Source: an uncultured Bacilli bacterium (GTDB taxonomy: Bacteria > Bacillota_I > Bacilli_A > RF39 > UBA660). From it: a stretch of 9,907 nt of DNA. The stretch covers positions 1 through 9,907 of the forward strand of contig CAKOYC010000028.1 in NCBI GenBank assembly GCA_934130265.1, in the 5' to 3' direction. Both the position numbers and the translations under genes were made by a program. Position 1 is the first letter of the stretch, and every line of letters begins with the position of its first letter. Shown in pieces: positions 6,907 through 9,907 of this stretch. The notes under the pieces are model-generated. The model did no database searches, was not told the origin of the DNA, and saw nothing but the letters and a program-made list of their open reading frames with translations.

Positions 6907-7470
6907 TCCTTTCTATGGACTACAAGCCCTAATATTATATCCTTTATTATTAAACTCTATTTCTATATTTCCATCCAAATCTGTTCTATAAATTTCACTA
7001 TTACTTAAAGTATTTAATACTGACTTTTTTGGATGACCATATCTATTATTTTCACCAACACTAATTAATGAGTATTTAGGATTAATCTCATTTATAAATT
7101 TTTCACTTGAAGATGTATTAGATCCATGATGACCTACTTTTAAAATATCAATCTTAGGTAGATTATAACTACTTATAATATCTTGTTCGCTTCTAATACT
7201 AGCATCTCCCATTAATAATATTTTAGAAAATGAAAGCATTCCAAATAAAACTGTACTAGAATCGTTTTCATCAGTAAAATTATTATTAATCACAATGAAG
7301 TTAAAGTTACCAAGAGAAATATTATCACCCTTTTTTAGCTTGGTAATATTTATATTATTATTTAAAGAGTCAGTTACTACTCTCTTTTCTATACTGTTTA
7401 ACTGATTACTATTTAAATAAACATTATCTACTTTAAAGTATTTAACTATTTTAAAATATTCACCAATATG
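6907..7470. repeat. Direct repeat, intact copy of the comEC tail plus SD
   Basis: This segment, from the SD of nuclease copy A through the last third of comEC, is the intact counterpart of 5279-5626. Similarity fades near 7470, in the codons for the SHGDMDHIGEYFK segment. Both copies end against a DUF1016 gene start. Confidence 0.85.
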
Positions 7471-8907
7471 ATCCATATCACCATGACTAATCAAAATAGT
7501 ATCAATTCTTCTTATTCCTTTTGATCTTAAAAATGTTACTAAATCATCTCCAACAGACCATTTATCAAGACTACTATTAATACTACCTCCGGTATCTAAA
7601 AGCATAGATTTGTTATTAGAGACAAACAAGATACTATCTCCTTGTCCTACATCTATCATATACATTTTATCTTCTACTACTATATTATTATAAAAATAGT
7701 GTGGTACTAAAAGTATTAGTAAAAGATAGAGAACTTTTCTTTTATAAATAGCTATAAATATTATTAAAAGATAAATTATATAGATAATAATACTTAACTT
7801 TCTAAAGGTTAGATTAATACTTATCCCCTCAAAGAAGAATATACTTTTTTCAAAGAGATTAACTACTACTAAATAGATATCACTTAAGAATGGACAAACA
7901 GCTACTATAAAAGTTAGAGGAAATAAGATAGAACTTACAAATGGAACATAAAATACGTTATAGATAATACTAAGTAAATTAACATTAGAGAAATAATAAA
8001 GAGAGATAGGTAGAGAGAATAAAAAAGCAAGTATAGATGTTTCTACTAGTCTAAATAATTTCTTATCTTGCTTTTTATTATCATAGTATAAAATTAAACC
8101 TGATGATATAACAAAGGAATAATTAAAACCAATATCTTTAATACTTGCTGGATTTATAATTAATAGCACTATAAGTGCTAGAATAAGCATATTGAAAGTG
8201 GAAAGACCTAAGTGAAATTCTTTATTAGATTTAAAAATCGATAGAAAAACTAAAGCTCTTAAAATGGAAGCACTAGAATCAATTATCAAATAGTAAAGGA
8301 AAAGAGGTAATATCATTAAATGAATTTTTCTTTTTTTAAATAGCGAATAGAGAAAGTAATAGATAATTGCTAAGTGACTTCCTGATAAGGAAAATAAATG
8401 AGATATCCCGACAGTTTGGAGTGACTTTTTAACTTTATAAGATAAATCATCTTTATTTCCTATAATAAAAGTTTTTAAATATGGAGATACTCTACTATCA
8501 AAAGAAGATAAATAATTATATAGTCCATCTTTTATAAAATAGATAATATTTCTATTTTCTTTTAATATTTTAATATTTTTAACTATTAAATAATTATTAC
8601 TCTTTAAAGTACCAGTAACTCTAATAATACTACCTAAAGTTATCTTCTTATATTCTTTTAATTCTTTTTTATTTTTTATATAGTATGTGAGTGGTAAAGT
8701 TTTATTATTTTTTAATGTGAAGGTCAAATAATCATCAGTAAATCTTTTTTTGATAACTTTTCCTGTTAGAGTTATATCTCCTTTCTTATAACCTACTGAT
8801 GTTATATTAAAAATGGTAGTGTATATGAGGGTAATAATTAAAAGAATAATAAGTAATAATCTAGAGTGTAATATTATCTTTAATACTTTCAAATAAAGTA
8901 TCTCCAA
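6913..8907 (-). CDS. comEC: ComEC, competence DNA-uptake channel
   Basis: ComEC is the membrane channel that carries single-stranded DNA into the cell during transformation. The 664 residues show the full layout: an N-terminal helix (about 14-34); an OB-like outer domain (about 40-115); the competence domain with HLFSLSGSHLAII (170-182) and multiple helices to about 410; and a C-terminal metallo-beta-lactamase-like domain with DVGQGDS (419-425), LLDTGG (436-441), SHGDMDH (474-480), LLMGDAS (564-570), VGHHGSN (591-597) and RYGHP (622-626). Metal-binding residues appear intact. No ATG is available: the frame opens with TTG at 8905-8907, but TTG 8890-8892 lies 9 bases after a GGAG and is an equally good start (659 residues). 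Either overlaps the end of comEA, so coupling is likely. Confidence 0.95.
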   Translation of the reverse strand: MEILYLKVLKIILHSRLLLIILLIITLIYTTIFNITSVGYKKGDITLTGKVIKKRFTDDYLTFTLKNNKTLPLTYYIKNKKELKEYKKITLGSIIRVTGTLKSNNYLIVKNIKILKENRNIIYFIKDGLYNYLSSFDSRVSPYLKTFIIGNKDDLSYKVKKSLQTVGISHLFSLSGSHLAIIYYFLYSLFKKRKIHLMILPLFLYYLIIDSSASILRALVFLSIFKSNKEFHLGLSTFNMLILALIVLLIINPASIKDIGFNYSFVISSGLILYYDNKKQDKKLFRLVETSILAFLFSLPISLYYFSNVNLLSIIYNVFYVPFVSSILFPLTFIVAVCPFLSDIYLVVVNLFEKSIFFFEGISINLTFRKLSIIIYIIYLLIIFIAIYKRKVLYLLLILLVPHYFYNNIVVEDKMYMIDVGQGDSILFVSNNKSMLLDTGGSINSSLDKWSVGDDLVTFLRSKGIRRIDTILISHGDMDHIGEYFKIVKYFKVDNVYLNSNQLNSIEKRVVTDSLNNNINITKLKKGDNISLGNFNFIVINNNFTDENDSSTVLFGMLSFSKILLMGDASIRSEQDIISSYNLPKIDILKVGHHGSNTSSSEKFINEINPKYSLISVGENNRYGHPKKSVLNTLSNSEIYRTDLDGNIEIEFNNKGYNIRACSP

Positions 8908-9535
8908 TTCCTTTCACTTCTTTTAACTGATTAATATCAGCAAACTCGCCTTTTTCTTCTCGGTAGTTAATAATCTCTTTTGCTTTAGCTTCACCAATAC
9001 CTGGTAGGGTCATTAACTCTTCAAGTGTTGCGTTGTTTATTGAAACTTTAGTATTAGATGTAGAATTATCTTCGATGATAGTAGAAATACAAGCATCATT
9101 TTTTATACCATTATTAGAAATACATTTTTCTTGTTCTTGTTTTTCCTCTTCTTTTACCTTAGTAAAGTTCTTAACTTCATCATAAGAGTAAACAATGATA
9201 ACCATCTCATCAGTAACTTTCTTAGAAAGATTTAAAACTGAGGTATCAGCATCACTTTTTAACTCTCCTGCTAGATGAATAACATCTATTACTCTACTGC
9301 CTTTTTTCATACTATAAGTACCAGGATTATTAATCGCTCCTTTAATATCTACTAAGTAGTATGTTTCCTTATCAGTAGTAGTTTCTTCTTTCTTAGGTGT
9401 TAATACTATCTTCTTAGTACTAGTCTTTTTCTTTGGTGTAAAATGACTTCTAAAGATTAAAAATGAAGCGGTGACTGACAGTAAAAATAGTAGCAAAATA
9501 ACAATTAATTTTCTATGTCGATAAGAAAAAGTCAT
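8861..9535 (-). CDS. comEA: ComEA, competence DNA receptor
   Basis: ComEA binds double-stranded DNA outside the membrane and hands it to ComEC. I place the start at ATG 9533-9535, 7 bases after a perfect AAAGGAGG (9543-9550), giving 224 residues. A longer reading from TTG 9586 would overlap the promoter and has no SD. The order is: basic N-terminus, one membrane helix (about 9-29), Lys/Thr-rich linker, SLBB-type domain (about 58-117, YYLVDIKGAINNPGTY), Glu/Lys-rich linker with two cysteines (138 and 149), and the C-terminal helix-hairpin-helix DNA-binding domain (about 163-224) with INNATLEELMTLPGIGEAKA and VKGIGDTLFESI. It overlaps the start of comEC; no comEB lies between them. Confidence 0.95.
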   Translation of the reverse strand: MTFSYRHRKLIVILLLFLLSVTASFLIFRSHFTPKKKTSTKKIVLTPKKEETTTDKETYYLVDIKGAINNPGTYSMKKGSRVIDVIHLAGELKSDADTSVLNLSKKVTDEMVIIVYSYDEVKNFTKVKEEEKQEQEKCISNNGIKNDACISTIIEDNSTSNTKVSINNATLEELMTLPGIGEAKAKEIINYREEKGEFADINQLKEVKGIGDTLFESIKDNITL

Positions 9536-9557
9536 GGTCTTTCCTCCTTTCGCTACC

Positions 9558-9586
9558 ACTATAACAGATAGCTTTTTAAAAAGCAA
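9558..9586 (-). promoter_or_regulatory. Promoter of the comEA-comEC operon
   Basis: On the minus strand TTGCTT (9581-9586) and TATAGT (9558-9563) are 17 bases apart, with TGT giving an extended -10. The start point near 9551 leaves a leader of about 16 bases carrying AAAGGAGG. The spacer and part of the -35 lie in the perfect palindrome GCTTTTTAAAAAGC (9571-9584), which could be an operator or just part of the upstream terminator's T-rich tail. Confidence 0.6.
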
Positions 9587-9612
9587 AGAGGCAAAAATTA
9601 CATTTTGCCTCT
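9587..9612 (-). terminator. Terminator of the FtsW/RodA-family gene
   Basis: Perfect 10-bp arms AGAGGCAAAA (9587-9596) and TTTTGCCTCT (9603-9612) enclose a 6-base loop. On the minus strand the stem is followed by TTTGCTTTTT, a T-rich tail. It lies about 100 bp after the FtsW/RodA stop and just before the comEA promoter. The intervening 9613-9711 holds only short AT-rich inverted repeats and no gene I can support. Confidence 0.8.
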
Positions 9613-9711
9613 AAAACTCCCCCTCAAATTGCCAAATTGAGCTCTGAATTTAACAAATTCACCTTTAAAGTACCCCTCAATTTACAATATCTCGGTTTCA
9701 AACCACAAATT

Positions 9712-9907
9712 TTATTTTTTTTTATTTTTTTCTTCTTCTCTTATTCTAGTTTCTATACATACCCTTTGAACAAAGGCTATTGAAACCATTAAACACAAGG
9801 TAAAACTACCTCCATAGCTAATAAATGGCAAAGGAACACCAGTCATTGGCATCATTCCTAAAAGTCCCATTAAGTTAACACAAATATGTAAAAATATATA
9901 GAAAAGT
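9712..9907 (-). CDS. FtsW/RodA/SpoVE-family protein, C-terminal end only
   Basis: The gene enters from the right edge and ends at TAA 9712-9714; 65 codons are visible. The segment GMMPMTGVPLPFISYGGS is the C-terminal signature of the SEDS family (FtsW, RodA, SpoVE), the membrane glycosyltransferases that polymerise peptidoglycan from lipid II. It is followed by the final membrane helix and a short Lys/Glu-rich cytoplasmic tail. The visible part cannot decide between a division (FtsW) and an elongation (RodA) role. Transcription probably ends at the hairpin 9587-9612, so it is not part of the comE operon. Confidence 0.92.
   Translation of the reverse strand, partial: LFYIFLHICVNLMGLLGMMPMTGVPLPFISYGGSFTLCLMVSIAFVQRVCIETRIREEEKNKKK

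Noticed and set aside
8861..9586. Longer ComEA starting at TTG 9586
   Set aside because: It would begin inside the promoter/terminator; the ATG at 9535 has a perfect SD and a normal membrane-anchor N-terminus.
9594..9606. AAAA-N5-TTTT motif resembling one half of a ComK box
   Set aside because: Only a single box is seen, it is part of the terminator stem-loop, and such motifs are common in AT-rich DNA.
1..9907. CRISPR array, tRNA, rRNA, riboswitch, or intact insertion sequence
   Set aside because: No regularly spaced short repeats, no recognisable cloverleaf or rRNA sequence, no long structured leader and no transposase were seen.

Overview
The window is AT-rich with compact, strongly coding DNA, Bacillus-type Shine-Dalgarno (SD) sites (AAAGGAGG, GAGGTGA) and sigma-A-like promoters followed by very short leaders. 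The genes (DnaI helicase loader, ComEA/ComEC, an FtsW/RodA-family protein, a class-I prepilin) point to a low-GC Firmicute, probably an uncultured gut Bacilli/Mollicutes-related lineage. Tryptophan is read from TGG and one gene ends in TGA, so the standard bacterial code fits. The taxonomic guess is inference from gene content and composition only.

Layout. Almost everything is on the minus strand. From right to left: (i) the 3' end of an FtsW/RodA/SpoVE-family gene (9712-9907) and its terminator (9587-9612); (ii) a promoter (9558-9586) driving the DNA-uptake operon comEA (8861-9535) and comEC (6913-8907); (iii) a DUF1016/YhcG-type PD-(D/E)XK nuclease gene (5874-6899) whose SD abuts the comEC stop; (iv) a 600-bp graveyard with a reverse-transcriptase fragment (5684-5875) and a decayed second copy of the comEC 3' end (5285-5626); (v) a second DUF1016 nuclease (4392-5273), joined to the comEC remnant exactly as the first nuclease is joined to intact comEC; (vi) dnaI (3362-4267) with its own promoter; (vii) a small plus-strand DUF192-like gene (3036-3365) converging on dnaI, with a 15-bp-arm palindrome over both stop codons; (viii) a prepilin locus at the left edge.

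The prepilin locus holds a long type IV prepilin-like protein with Ig-like extracellular domains (1-1421, running off the left edge), a small single-pass exported protein (1516-1905), and upstream a headless, frameshifted copy of the prepilin's distal part (1918-2910). That copy shares a 255-bp block with the intact gene at about 98% identity (6 mismatches).

How the parts relate. ComEA binds DNA outside the membrane and ComEC passes one strand into the cytoplasm; a pilus normally helps capture the DNA, so a prepilin nearby is suggestive. However, this prepilin looks like a surface/adhesive protein rather than a ComG pseudopilin. The most unusual parts are two partial duplications. The comEC tail plus nuclease unit has been iterated, leaving an old comEC tail stranded between two divergent nuclease genes with a retroelement scar beside it. 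The prepilin gene has a silent, promoter-proximally truncated partner. Both look like recombination-driven diversification.
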